DNA of 64,000 bases from Pleionea litopenaei (GCF_031198435.1 NZ_CP133548.1:248001-312000), one strand, 5' to 3'. Numbered from the stretch's first letter, positions 1 through 7,902 are shown. Notes: generated by a model not told the origin, from the letters alone. Made by a program: numbers and translations.

Positions 1-84
1 CTATGCGAAAATTAGTCGTTGTGGTAAGTGAATTAATTTAAATGATAACTTAGTGGCCGATAGTAAGGACAGGGATGATTGTTT

Positions 85-849
85 ATGCAAAGTTATAAAG
101 TATTATTTTTATTGATATTTTCTATGTTTTGTATTCAATTGAATGCAGATGTGTGTAACTCAAAAACATTAAATGTTATTGAGCGGCTAGAAGCTCAAAT
201 AGAGTTAGAGAATTATTCAGTAGTCGATGCTTTGATAGTCTTTTATGAAAAGTGTAATAAGCCAGTAGAAGAACTAATAAAACTTGAAACTATTAATGCA
301 GAACTAGGTCGGTTTGATTCACAAAAGGCTTTGAGTAGTATTGATGACAGATGGCTACAATTGCTGGCCTATCGTGGTGATGCAGAAGCAATGACTGAGT
401 ATGGTAGGTTACTCTTAGATTCGAGACCCGAAGAGGCATTCTGTTGGATCGGATCCTCGTTGCTTTTAGGTAGAATTGAAAGTTTAGATGTTCTGGAGGA
501 AAGGTTTACCAACAACAAAGATATTGATGGCTTTCTTATAGTCGAAGTTCTTAAGCTTAAATCTAAAGTTAATCGAGAGCTGTTTACTCCAACGTATTAC
601 CGCGAAACAAAGCCTTCAGGAATTAAGGTCGTTACAGAAGGGGCTAAAGAAAAATTCAACCTTTGGCTAGAGCAGGTAAAATCACAAAACAAAGAATATC
701 TTATCGATATTGCTGATTTAATAGAGACTACTATGGTTGCTTTAAGAAAAGATGTAAATTATAAAATTAAGTTTACTGGTCAATGCTCTTTTGAAGATAG
801 ATTTCCAGATGAAGTCATAAAATTTCTTAAAATAAGATCTAAGCAATAA
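85..849 (+). CDS. hypothetical exported protein with weak Sel1-like stretch
   Basis: I do not recognise the family. The product is about 254 residues and starts with a typical signal peptide (residues 1–22, hydrophobic core LLFLIFSMFCI, followed by Cys-containing mature sequence). A stretch around residues 112–135 (AYRGDAEAMTEYGRLLLD, then EEAFCWIG) resembles one Sel1/TPR-like repeat. I chose ATG 85, with AGGACAGGG upstream, over the TTG at 79. It is the first gene of an accessory island whose other members are small, partly broken exported or immunity-like genes, so a role in toxin–immunity or cell-surface biology is conceivable but not shown. Confidence 0.6.
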   Translation: MQSYKVLFLLIFSMFCIQLNADVCNSKTLNVIERLEAQIELENYSVVDALIVFYEKCNKPVEELIKLETINAELGRFDSQKALSSIDDRWLQLLAYRGDAEAMTEYGRLLLDSRPEEAFCWIGSSLLLGRIESLDVLEERFTNNKDIDGFLIVEVLKLKSKVNRELFTPTYYRETKPSGIKVVTEGAKEKFNLWLEQVKSQNKEYLIDIADLIETTMVALRKDVNYKIKFTGQCSFEDRFPDEVIKFLKIRSKQ

Positions 850-972
850 GTTAGTTAGCAAATAAAGCAAGATGTCGACCGCTTAAAACTATTTGAAATG
901 ATAGCGTTATTATTAGAACTTCTTTCTTTTCTAATTATTAAATAGTTAGGATATGTTAATTTATAATTAAGA

Positions 973-1005
973 ATGCAATAAAAACGATATGATAGATGGC
1001 TCTTC
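973..1005 (+). repeat. degenerate copy of the TATGATAGATGG repeat arm
   Basis: The sequence GCAATAAAAACGATATGATAG followed by ATGG closely matches the right arm of the repeat ending at 3317 (GCAATAAAAAGCGGTATGAT, then AGATGG). Here the terminal GGTGTCC is lost. It lies in the short spacer between two small genes and is taken as a decayed family member. Confidence 0.35.
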
Positions 1006-1073
1006 CATTGAAGTACCATGATCGAAGGTAGTTCTATCATTGCAACACATGATTGATTTGTTGAGGTTATATA

Positions 1074-1688
1074 GTGAAATATAAGAATTGGTCGGAGATA
1101 CTTGCTTTATTTCTAGCCTTTTTCGGTTCTGATAGCGCTTTAGGCTGTACTTCTGAGGTAGTGCAAATAAAGGAAGTTGAAATGGCCATTAAGCATCAAC
1201 GAATGTTTGTAGTGTCCTATGGAATGTTGCCGATATTAGATAGGCATAATCCAAACTTTAGAGCTCTATCAGATGGTCTAGATTTTGTTTTCTTTATTCC
1301 TAATGTTTATGCTGATTCTAAGTTCTACTGTGAGAATGATGACTATTACCCCTTTGGAGAAGGTGTTGTTTCAGTGGGTAAAAGCTGTAAGATTTGTGAG
1401 CAGATGTTGGAGGGTGTTAAAAAAATTGATGAGTTTTCAGTCAATGGAGTGACTTTACTCCTAGGCTTGGAAAGTGAGAATTATACGTTTTTAAGTGTAA
1501 GTGATTCCGAGAAAGTGGTGTTTAAGGATAAGAATCGAAAGTATATTGAGTACTTATTTGTTACTGCTAAAATGAGGCTTACCCAATTTAACGGATACAG
1601 ATTTCTTAGTTACAATATCAGAAATGAGGTATCCAAATGTCAAATAAAAAGTATTCTAAACAATTCAAGCTTGATGCGGTTCAGTTAG
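1074..1688 (+). pseudogene. hypothetical exported protein, 3' end replaced by an IS3-family insertion
   Basis: Family not recognised. Translation starts at GTG 1074 and gives a signal peptide (about residues 1–24, ending SALGC) and a mature part with several Cys, including CKICEQM near residue 120. Native sequence ends at residue 168 (codon AGG, 1575–1577). Everything after that is read through the left end of the insertion sequence. Joining 1577 to 2786 across the element restores an open frame adding SKTNLLKNEKK and a TAA at 2819–2821, which implies an ancestral product of about 179 residues. The loss of 11 terminal residues may or may not abolish function. Confidence 0.65.
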
Positions 1689-1915
1689 CGATATCAAGTG
1701 ATCGCAGCACGGCTTCCATAGCACAAGAACTAGGCGTTAATCCAAACTCACTCTATAGCTGGGTCACCAAGTATCGGAGTGAATTGTTAGCGTCAGAAGT
1801 CGAGCTTACGCCAGAGCAGGAATTAAAACAACTCAGAAAAGAGGTGGCAGAACTCAGGCAGGAAAAAGAAATATTAAAAAAGGCAGCTGCCTACTTTGCG
1901 AAGCACCAAGCGTAA
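1637..1915 (+). CDS. IS3-family transposase OrfA (HTH subunit)
   Basis: This 92-residue protein has the IS3 OrfA pattern: an N-terminal helix-turn-helix (YSKQFKLDAVQLA then LGVNPNSLYSWVTKY) that binds the inverted repeats, followed by a C-terminal leucine-zipper-like coiled coil (ELRQEKEILKKAAAYF). The end of the frame contains the A-AAA-AAG motif used to shift into orfB. Its N-terminal coding bases lie just inside the left inverted repeat. Confidence 0.9.
   Translation: MSNKKYSKQFKLDAVQLAISSDRSTASIAQELGVNPNSLYSWVTKYRSELLASEVELTPEQELKQLRKEVAELRQEKEILKKAAAYFAKHQA
1876..1882 (+). other. -1 programmed frameshift site (A-AAA-AAG)
   Basis: In the orfA frame the codons read TTA-AAA-AAG, so the heptamer A_AAA_AAG sits in the classical slippery position. 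Shifting back one base opens the orfB frame without interruption to 2757. This is the known way IS3-family elements make the OrfAB transposase. Confidence 0.75.
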
Positions 1916-2757
1916 AATATCAGTTTATTGAAGAACACCCAGAGTTTAATGTTTATTTACAGTGTCGAGCTCTGGGCGTCTCTTATTCGGGTTATTACGA
2001 TTGGCGAAGTAGGCCTCCGAGTGCACGACAAATCGAAGATGAACGCCTGCTCGGCAAGCTTGTAGAGTGTTTTAACGATAACGAACAGACCTATGGTGTC
2101 CCAAGGCTTACGAAGGAGCTGAAGGAATCAGGAGAACCCGTTAATCATAAGCGAGTGGCTCGCCTGAAACGGGAGAATAATATCTACCCTAAGCAGTTTA
2201 AAGCGTTCGTTGTCACAACCGACTCGAGTCATGGTAAGCCAGTGGCTAATAATTTGCTTAACCGAGAGTTTAAAGTTGAAGAAGCCAACCAAGTTTGGGT
2301 GAGTGATATTACTTATATTCCGACGAGCACGGGTTGGATTTATCTGGCTGTTATCATCGACTTATATTCACGAGCGGTTATCGGTTGGCAGCTCGCAGAA
2401 CACATGAAAGCGGAGCTTGTCTGTGATGCGGTTAAAATGGCTCAAGCGCGTCGAGGTTGCTTACCGAAGCTTTTTCATTCAGACCGAGGATGCCAGTATG
2501 TTTCTGAAGAACTCGAATCGTTATTGGTTGGCGTCACTATCAGTATGAGCCGAAAAGGAAACTGCTGGGACAATGCCGTTGCTGAAAGCTTCTTTGGCAC
2601 ATTAAAAACCGAACATGTGAACTTCGAAAATTACTTCAATCTACGAGAAGCAAGAATGAGCTTGTTTAGATATATCGAAGGATTTTATAATCGAAAGCGT
2701 CGTCACTCTCATCTGGACTATAAAGCCCCGATGATATTTGAAGAGTCGGCAGCTTAA
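1876..2757 (+). CDS. IS3-family transposase OrfB (DDE integrase, expressed by frameshift)
   Basis: The frame is open from the slippery site at 1876 to the TAA at 2757; an internal start at 2155 would give only the last 200 residues. Upstream sequence (QFIEEHPEFNVYLQCRALGV, then SYSGYYDW) is typical of the OrfB N-terminus. The catalytic DDE triad is visible: D in WVSDITYIPT, D in FHSDRGCQY and E in WDNAVAESFFGTLKTE. The C-terminus YNRKRRHSHLDYKAP is the usual IS3 ending. The transposase appears intact, so the element may still be active. Confidence 0.9.
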   Translation, partial: KKGSCLLCEAPSVKYQFIEEHPEFNVYLQCRALGVSYSGYYDWRSRPPSARQIEDERLLGKLVECFNDNEQTYGVPRLTKELKESGEPVNHKRVARLKRENNIYPKQFKAFVVTTDSSHGKPVANNLLNREFKVEEANQVWVSDITYIPTSTGWIYLAVIIDLYSRAVIGWQLAEHMKAELVCDAVKMAQARRGCLPKLFHSDRGCQYVSEELESLLVGVTISMSRKGNCWDNAVAESFFGTLKTEHVNFENYFNLREARMSLFRYIEGFYNRKRRHSHLDYKAPMIFEESAA

Positions 2758-2782
2758 AACCTGTGTCTGTTATTTGGGGTAA

Positions 2783-2821
2783 AGGTCAAAAACCAATTTA
2801 TTAAAGAACGAGAAAAAGTAA
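2783..2821 (+). pseudogene. 3' tail of the gene interrupted by IS3 copy 1
   Basis: After the second AGG copy the frame of the interrupted gene continues as SKTNLLKNEKK and stops at TAA 2819–2821. It lacks any start of its own and is recognised only by rejoining it to the 1074 gene. Confidence 0.6.
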
Positions 2822-2888
2822 AAAATACCTTTCACTGTTCAGCAGATGAGATCCATCGCTTATCTCTATCTAATCACCGATTAGATAG

Positions 2889-3023
2889 ATGGGTGTCCTA
2901 ACGAAAATTACTAATGAAAATTGCGACATCCTGGTGAGTAAACTGAATAATTTGGAGGTAGGCATCTCTGATGAACATGCGGATTACTATTCTGTCAGTA
3001 GGTGTATAAATCAAGTGCTTTGA
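2889..3023 (+). pseudogene. C-terminal gene fragment fused to a repeat arm
   Basis: The frame reads MGVL from the repeat arm and then about 40 residues of plausible protein (NENCDILVSKLNNLEVGI, then SDEHADYYSVSRCI) to TGA 3021–3023. It has no signal peptide or ribosome site, and a stop lies directly upstream in frame. It looks like the end of another small island gene whose 5' part was removed at the GGGTGTCC repeat. Function unknown. Confidence 0.35.
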
Positions 3024-3046
3024 AACGACTGGGAGGAGGCATTAAA

Positions 3047-3205
3047 ATGAAAAAATTGACTTTAATAAGTATCGTGTTGTTATGGGCTATTTATAGTAAG
3101 AGTGTTCTCTCTCAAGAGCTATCGACTCTCCCAGTAGAAATATTAGGAATGAAGTTGAGCGATGTATCGAAAACGATTAACGTGGACACCCATCTCTCTC
3201 AATAG
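3047..3205 (+). pseudogene. truncated exported protein, 52 residues
   Basis: A strong ribosome site (GGGAGGAGG, 3031–3039) precedes ATG 3047. The product begins with a clean signal peptide (MKKLTLISIVLLWAIYSK, cleavage near VLSQ) and then only about 25 mature residues before a stop inside the GGACACCC repeat at 3184. The repeat therefore supplies the last codons and the stop. The body of the protein appears to be lost, so this is probably a remnant of a longer exported gene. Confidence 0.45.
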
Positions 3206-3317
3206 AGAATCGTTTTAACTGAACGGTTCTCTTTTTCTATAGGTTAAATAATATAGCTTGAATGTGTTAGAGTTTAACTAAGAAGGCAATAAAAAGCGGT
3301 ATGATAGATGGGTGTCC
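3184..3317. repeat. GGACACCC…GGGTGTCC-bounded repeat, about 134 bp
   Basis: The element starts with GGACACCCATC and ends with TATGATAGATGGGTGTCC, so its tips are inverted. Inside it carries a terminator-like hairpin (3205–3236). The right arm is identical over 22 bases to the one ending at 8041. The repeat separates a truncated gene from the Imm10-like gene. It resembles a small non-autonomous palindromic element (REP pair or MITE); no transposase for it is seen here. Confidence 0.6.
3205..3236 (+). terminator. hairpin plus T-run inside the repeat
   Basis: GAGAATCG pairs with CGGTTCTC (one G–T pair) across a 11-base loop and is followed by TTTTT. Almost the same hairpin recurs at 6294–6325, also just beyond the end of a small island gene. 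Confidence 0.55.
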
Positions 3318-3339
3318 TGTAAATGGGGTTGTAGATAAA

Positions 3340-3771
3340 ATGTCATATGAATTAAATGCTAGTCATATCTTTAACCAAGATGATAATTATATGGTGATGC
3401 TAGGCTTTGCAGATGACGAATTTGAACCTTCGAAATTTGTCATTATCCAAAAAGCTCATGAATATGATGACCAAGATGTAAAGCTTGGTATGGATAAGCT
3501 TTATATTAAAGTAGAAGACCAATCTAGGGCGAAGTATGGTGGGGTATCATCATTTACTTTAGATGATAATTGCTTGGTCATTGAGCTTGAGCAGGACACG
3601 CAATCTAGCTTGAAAGTTGATGGAAATATTAGAGTAACACTAGAAGCAAATCATCCAGAGCTTGAAAGTACTCTTTCAGTGCTCAAAAAAATAGCGAGTG
3701 ATGAAAATATTCCATTCAATAGACCCTGTAAATTATTCTGTGTAACTGCCAGTTCAAACATAGTCATCTAA
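3340..3771 (+). CDS. Imm10-like immunity protein, last residues altered by IS256 insertion
   Basis: The central block (MLGFADDEFEPSKFVIIQKA, then DDQDVKLGMDKLYIKVEDQS and AKYGGV) matches my recollection of the Imm10 family of polymorphic-toxin immunity proteins, which are about 125–130 residues, cytoplasmic and lack signal peptides. I prefer ATG 3340 (preceded by GGGG) to the ATG at 3301, which lies in the repeat arm. The native frame runs to 3720. Rejoining across the IS256 element gives IPFNS and a stop, a 128-residue ancestor. Now the frame reads 16 foreign residues from the IS end. No partner toxin is in the window, so it would be an orphan immunity gene. The family assignment is from memory and unsearched. 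Confidence 0.5.
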   Translation: MSYELNASHIFNQDDNYMVMLGFADDEFEPSKFVIIQKAHEYDDQDVKLGMDKLYIKVEDQSRAKYGGVSSFTLDDNCLVIELEQDTQSSLKVDGNIRVTLEANHPELESTLSVLKKIASDENIPFNRPCKLFCVTASSNIVI

Positions 3772-4200
3772 GCGGCCATCAAATACAATCATAAAATGAT
3801 TTAAGGCCGCTTTCCAATTTCTAATAGGCATAGTCCATTTTTTCGAAGCGTCCATAATCGCTAGATAAACCACTTTTTTGGCGGAGTCATCTGATGGAAA
3901 GAGCTTTCGCTTCTTAATCGACTTTCGAATCACACTGTTGAGCGACTCAATGGCATTGGTCGTATAAATGGCTTTGCGTATTTCAGGCGGATAATTAAAT
4001 AACGTATTTAGATTGTGCCAATGAGTTTTCCAGGAGCGACTGATTTGCGGATACTTATCGTCCCAACGCTCAGAGAATTGCTCTAACGCAAGCAGCGCAT
4101 CTTCTTCAGTGGCTGACTGATAAATGCGCTTTAAATCCGCTGTCACGGCCTTGTAGTCTTTCCAGGGAACATAGCGAACGGAGTTTCGAATCATGTGCAC
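3754..4200 (-). pseudogene. IS256 transposase, C-terminal part
   Basis: This is the downstream portion of a mutator-type transposase cut by IS3 copy 2. It contains the family signature around the catalytic Glu (YTTNAIESLNSVIRKSIKKR) and the typical end RNWKAALNHFMIVFDGRL. The start at 4200 is artificial. With the nested element removed the frame continues upstream through VKDILIACVDGLKGFPDAI, which holds the second catalytic Asp, into the N-terminal part at 5503–6171. Confidence 0.85.
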
Positions 4201-4318
4201 TATACAAAGCTGTACTTGCGTTTCGGGATAAGCCGAGTTGATAGCGTCAGGAAACCCTTTTAAACCGTCAACACAAGCAATGAGAATATCTTTAACTCCT
4301 CGTGTAAACCTCCCTGTT

Positions 4319-5176
4319 TTAGTGGCACTCTAAATTAGAGTTTTCAGGCTTGTTGAATCTGGCTAGATGCTCCCATGGTGTTAAATCATTCAGGGAGTCG
4401 TGCGGCCTTTCTTCGTTGTACTCTCGTATCCAATCCTCAGTAATCTTCCGAACCTCTTGGAGTGTTTTAAATACATACATATTTAAAATTTCATCTCGAT
4501 AAGTTCGATTAAATCTTTCTACATATGAATTCTGTGTTGGCGTCCCAGGTTTTATAAACTCCAGCTGTATCTGCTGCTCTTCTGCCCAATCGGCTAGTGC
4601 GGTTGAAATAAACTCTGGCCCATTATCCATTCGCAACTTTCTTGGCTGACCTCGCCATGCTATCACTCGCTCCAGAACGCGAATAACACGAGGTGCTGGC
4701 AAGCTTAAATCTATTTCTATAGCGAGCGCCTCGCGATTAAAGTCATCGACCAAATTAAACGTTCGAAAGCGGCGACCACAGAATAAACTGTCACTCATAA
4801 AGTCCATCGACCAACAGTGATTGGCTGAGCTAGGGATAGCAAGTGGCTCTGGGCTTCGCGTTGGCAGCCGTCTTTTGCCTCTGCGCCGTTTGTTTAAGTT
4901 CAGCATGCAATAAACTCGATAGATACGCTTGTGATTCCATCGGTGACCCCAGCGTCGTAGTATTTTAAATAACTTACTAAAACCGTAAGCAGGATAACGC
5001 TCTGCTGCCTCTTGTAGCTTCGTGATGACATCATCATCACGATGCGGGTCCGGCTTGTAACGATATGTAGAATCACTGATGCCAACTGCGCGACAGGCCA
5101 TTCTCAAACTTGCGCCATGCTGAGTTCTCGCATAGTCAACAAGTTCTCGCCTTATCGCTGGCTTTATAGCTTTTTT
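4319..5176 (-). CDS. IS3-family transposase OrfB (DDE integrase)
   Basis: The frame is open from the frameshift site near 5176 through IKPAIRRELVDYARTQHGAS and RMACRAVGISDSTYRYKPD to the stop at 4319. An internal start at 5107 would give 262 residues. The DDE triad is present: D in HCWSMDFMSDSL, D in LRMDNGPEF and E in NSYVERFNRTYRDE. The end (YNEERPHDSLNDLTPWEHL) is typical. It appears intact and is expected to be translated as OrfAB by -1 frameshifting on A-AAA-AAG. Confidence 0.9.
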   Translation of the reverse strand, partial: KKAIKPAIRRELVDYARTQHGASLRMACRAVGISDSTYRYKPDPHRDDDVITKLQEAAERYPAYGFSKLFKILRRWGHRWNHKRIYRVYCMLNLNKRRRGKRRLPTRSPEPLAIPSSANHCWSMDFMSDSLFCGRRFRTFNLVDDFNREALAIEIDLSLPAPRVIRVLERVIAWRGQPRKLRMDNGPEFISTALADWAEEQQIQLEFIKPGTPTQNSYVERFNRTYRDEILNMYVFKTLQEVRKITEDWIREYNEERPHDSLNDLTPWEHLARFNKPENSNLECH

Positions 5177-5430
5177 TCTACGATGTCCTTTAGGATCTTA
5201 TGCTCAAGGCTGAGATCGGCAAACATGGCCTTTAATCGACGGTTCTCTTCCTCTAGCTCCTTCAACCGCTTAACATCTGAAGCTTCCATTCCGCCATATT
5301 TTGATTTCCAGTTGTAATAGGTCGCATCGGCTATCCCGTACTCCCTACACACCTCTTTAACCAAACGGCCATTTTCGACTTCCTTCAAGATCTTAACGAT
5401 CTGACTTTCTGAGTAGCGTGATTTTTTCAT
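5164..5430 (-). CDS. IS3-family transposase OrfA
   Basis: An 88-residue protein with the N-terminal helix-turn-helix (YSESQIVKILKEVENG, then CREYGIADATYYNWKSKYGG) and a C-terminal coiled coil (LKELEEENRRLKAMFADLSL) typical of IS3 OrfA. It ends in VEKKL just after the slippery heptamer (plus-strand positions 5170–5176). Confidence 0.9.
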   Translation of the reverse strand: MKKSRYSESQIVKILKEVENGRLVKEVCREYGIADATYYNWKSKYGGMEASDVKRLKELEEENRRLKAMFADLSLEHKILKDIVEKKL

Positions 5431-5502
5431 TTCTAGTTCTCCCTATGGGTTTAGTTTACCCTGAAGAACTCCAAATGTAGATGCCACTATTTTAGGGGAG
5501 GT

Positions 5503-6171
5503 TTACACTCGATTTTGAAGCTCAGTTAAAACGTTGAGCCAGAATTTAGCCCCCTCGTTTTCTGATAACCACAAGCCTAAAAGCTCTTTTTGGCCTTCCA
5601 TAGTGACGCCTAGCGCCAAGTAAACGCACTTGTTGATGACTTGTTTATCTTGCCGAATTTTTAGCACGATACAGTCCAGATAAACGATGGGGTAAATTGA
5701 ATCTAGTGGGCGTGACTGCCATTCAATGACTTGCTCAATAACTGCATTGGTGACTTTTGAAATCAATGTGGGCGAGACGTCGGCATCATACATGTCTTTG
5801 AACGTGGCTACGATTTCTCGAGTCGTCATCCCTTTGGCGTAAAGGCTCAGGATTTTCTCGTCCATCGTAGTGAAGCGAGTTTGCTGCTTCTTGACTAACT
5901 GGGGTTCGAATGTGCCTTGCCGGTCTCGTGGCGTTTCAATTGAGAGTGGGCCATCTTCGGTAAGAAGCGTTTTCGGTGTATAGCCGTTCCGATAATTATC
6001 AGAATCTGACTGAGCGTGTCTTTCATAGCCCAGATGCTCATCAAGCTCTGCATTCAAAGCGGTTTCGACAGTGACCTTCGTCAGCATCTGACGAAAGTCA
6101 TTTAACTCTTCTTCAGTCTTTATGCCTTTGGCTGCTTTACGAGCCCAGGCTTCAACCTCTTTCTTGTCCAT
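5503..6171 (-). pseudogene. IS256 transposase, N-terminal part
   Basis: These are the first about 220 residues of a mutator-type transposase. The N-terminal region HLGYERHAQSDSDNYRNGY and the mid-region RFTTMDEKILSLYAKGMTTR are standard, and the first catalytic Asp lies in YLDCIVLKIR. The frame ends at LQNRV where IS3 copy 2 enters. Without that element it continues as NRGVKDILIACVDG into the C-terminal part. The transposase is therefore split but has no other visible lesion. Confidence 0.88.
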
Positions 6172-6293
6172 AGGTCTATCATCTCCTATTCAATAGGTTA
6201 ATAATAGACAGTTACACAGAGTTATTTACAGTCTCATTCAATAGTTAATTAAGTCAAAGGATGGATTAACTAGGATACCCACTGCTCTTAATC

Positions 6294-6325
6294 GAGAATC
6301 GTTTAATCATAGCGGTTCTCTTTTT
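6294..6325 (+). terminator. terminator hairpin downstream of the ancestral Imm10-like gene
   Basis: GAGAATCG/CGGTTCTC with TTTTT follows the restored stop of the immunity gene (6246–6248). It is nearly identical to 3205–3236, and both are preceded by a GGA(C/T)ACCCA block. The shared unit suggests the hairpin travels with, or is part of, the repeat family. Confidence 0.6.
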
Positions 6326-6376
6326 CTTCCTATGAATTAAAATAGTTGTGTGAGGTCTAGCTGTACCACTTTAACG

Positions 6377-7762
6377 TTACTTACTATGCACAACCTTCGC
6401 TTTAAATGTTCGACCTTTCATTTTACCTTGATTGATTATTTCTAATGCCTGGTTAACGACCTTTCGTTTTACTCCAACAAAGCTTGTAAAATCAAAGATA
6501 TTGATTTTACCTATATCGCTTCCACTAATGTGATCGCTACGAGTTAAAGCTCCTAAAATATCTCCGGCTCTTAGTTTTTGCTTTTTACCACCATCGATTT
6601 GCACGGTTGAAAATTCCGGTTTAAAGACCGTTTGTGATTTAGGGGTAGGCAACGCTTTTTCTTGCGACTTTAATGACAGTGCGTCATAGAGACGTTCGAC
6701 TTTGTATTGCTCTTTATCGGTGAATAGGCTCATAGCTATACCTTTGCTACTTGCTCGGCCTGTTCGACCAACGCGATGAACATGTACTTCGGGATCATGA
6801 GCGAGCTGGTAGTTGATAACAGCATCTAGAGCATCGATGTCGAGACCTCTTGCTGCGACATCGGTAGCCACCATAATCGAAACACTTTTATTGCTAAACT
6901 GAACCAGCGCTTTCTCGCGATTTTTCTGGTCCAAATCGCCATGCAAAGCAATGCAACTAAATCCGAATCGATTCAATTCGTCACAAATTTCTTGAGTTTC
7001 TTTTTTAGTTCTGCAAAAAATAACGCTGGATGTAGGTCGAAAGTGTAATAATAAATCACGTAACGCACCCATCCGATCGTCTACTTTATAGAAAAGTTGC
7101 TCAATGGATGTTTGTGCATGAGAAGATTCGACTTTAACCGTTAAAGGATTACTCATGATTCGACGAGTCATGGATTCAATAGAATCGGGAAACGTGGCGC
7201 TGAATAATAATGTTTGTCTACTTTTGGGAAGATGGTTAATAATGGCTTCTATTGCCGGTTGAAAGCCCATGTCAAGCATTCGATCGGCTTCATCGAGCAC
7301 GAACGTTTTAGCTTGGCTTAAGTCGAGATTATTTCTTGAGAGATGATCTTCAATTCGACCAGGTGTTCCCACTACGATATGCGCACCGTACTCCAATGAT
7401 GCACGTTGCGGCGCCAGCGGTGTGCCACCACACAAAGTCAGTATTTTTACATTGGGAATGACTCGCGCCAAGGTTCGTAAGTCGTTGGCAACTTGGTCGG
7501 CTAATTCGCGAGTGGGGCATAAAATTAACGTTTGCACACCATGAAATCTAGGGTTGATGCTATTTAATACGCCCAGACCAAAAGCCGCGGTTTTACCTGA
7601 TCCTGTTTTACTCTGACCAATGACGTCTTTACCCTCCAAGATGCTAGGTAAGGCCAATCTTTGAATGTCGGTCATAGTTTGATAACCCAAATCGCTTAGA
7701 TTTTTAAGCTGTTCTGGCGGTAGGTTAAGTGATTCAAATTGATCAGGTGCTGGAGTTTTCAA
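6377..7762 (-). CDS. dbpA: ATP-dependent RNA helicase DbpA
   Basis: A DEAD-box RNA helicase of 461 residues, the usual DbpA size. Motifs in order are Q-motif region (FESLNLPPEQLKNLSDLGYQ), Walker A GQSKTGSGKTAAF, PTRELA, TPGRIEDHL, DEAD in VLDEADRMLDMGF, SAT in LLFSATFPDS, VATDVAARGLDID and HRVGRTGRA. The C-terminal about 75 residues (KLRAGDILGALTRSDHISGS to FVGVKRKVVNQAL) form the DbpA RNA-binding domain that recognises hairpin 92 of 23S rRNA, so the role is in 50S subunit assembly. It lies alone, next to the IS-rich island. Confidence 0.95.
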   Translation of the reverse strand: MKTPAPDQFESLNLPPEQLKNLSDLGYQTMTDIQRLALPSILEGKDVIGQSKTGSGKTAAFGLGVLNSINPRFHGVQTLILCPTRELADQVANDLRTLARVIPNVKILTLCGGTPLAPQRASLEYGAHIVVGTPGRIEDHLSRNNLDLSQAKTFVLDEADRMLDMGFQPAIEAIINHLPKSRQTLLFSATFPDSIESMTRRIMSNPLTVKVESSHAQTSIEQLFYKVDDRMGALRDLLLHFRPTSSVIFCRTKKETQEICDELNRFGFSCIALHGDLDQKNREKALVQFSNKSVSIMVATDVAARGLDIDALDAVINYQLAHDPEVHVHRVGRTGRASSKGIAMSLFTDKEQYKVERLYDALSLKSQEKALPTPKSQTVFKPEFSTVQIDGGKKQKLRAGDILGALTRSDHISGSDIGKINIFDFTSFVGVKRKVVNQALEIINQGKMKGRTFKAKVVHSK

Positions 7763-7902
7763 AGTGAGAGCCTAGTTGCGAGAGAGGGTTTTTGTGATTG
7801 AGCATATTATAAGCCAATTTGACGTTTGAACATAGCATGCAATTTAAGTAGGTAAGTATAGATTCGAGATGTATTTGAGGTCTCCCGAGAAAAAATAGAA
7901 GG

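Larger units (their letters stand above)
1578..2782 (+). mobile_element. IS3-family insertion sequence (copy 1)
   Basis: The element has imperfect terminal inverted repeats. The left end reads TTACCCAATTTAACGGATAC from 1579. The right end, read inward on the other strand from 2782, begins TTACCCCAAATAACAGACAC. AGG flanks both sides (1575–1577 and 2783–2785), which fits a 3-bp target duplication. It carries overlapping orfA and orfB joined by an A-AAA-AAG slippery site. Removing it restores the reading frame of the host gene, which supports the boundaries to within about one base. The left end has one extra base compared with the right, so the exact tip is uncertain. Confidence 0.85.
4303..5507 (-). 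mobile_element. IS3-family insertion sequence (copy 2) nested in IS256
   Basis: The inverted repeats match over about 25 bases. The left end begins TGTAAACCTCCCTGTTTTAG. The right end read inward begins TGTAAACCTCCCCTAAAATA. Exact 4-bp duplications CTCG flank it (4299–4302 and 5508–5511). At 1205 bp it has orfA and orfB on the minus strand joined by a slippery A-run. Its ends differ from those of copy 1, so it is a different IS3-family member. Confidence 0.93.
3722..6235 (-). mobile_element. IS256-family insertion sequence, itself interrupted
   Basis: Terminal inverted repeats are clear. The left end reads GACCCTGTAAATTATTCTGT. The right end read inward is GAGACTGTAAATAACTCTGT. An 8-bp duplication ATTCAATA flanks it (3714–3721 and 6236–6243), as expected for IS256. 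Subtracting the nested IS3 element and one CTCG leaves about 1.3 kb with a single transposase of about 402 residues. It inserted into the last codons of the Imm10-like gene. Confidence 0.9.

Noticed and set aside
3-41. Possible C-terminal tail of an upstream gene (MRKLVVVVSELI then stop)
   Set aside because: Only 12 codons with no context; could equally be non-coding sequence.
855-1040. Minus-strand ORF of 61 codons
   Set aside because: AT-rich spacer containing a decayed repeat arm, no ribosome site or protein-like composition.
3184-3317. Integron attC site separating gene cassettes
   Set aside because: Size and arrangement are suggestive, but the GTTRRRY and RYYYAAC core sites are absent and the ends are GGACACCC/GGGTGTCC.
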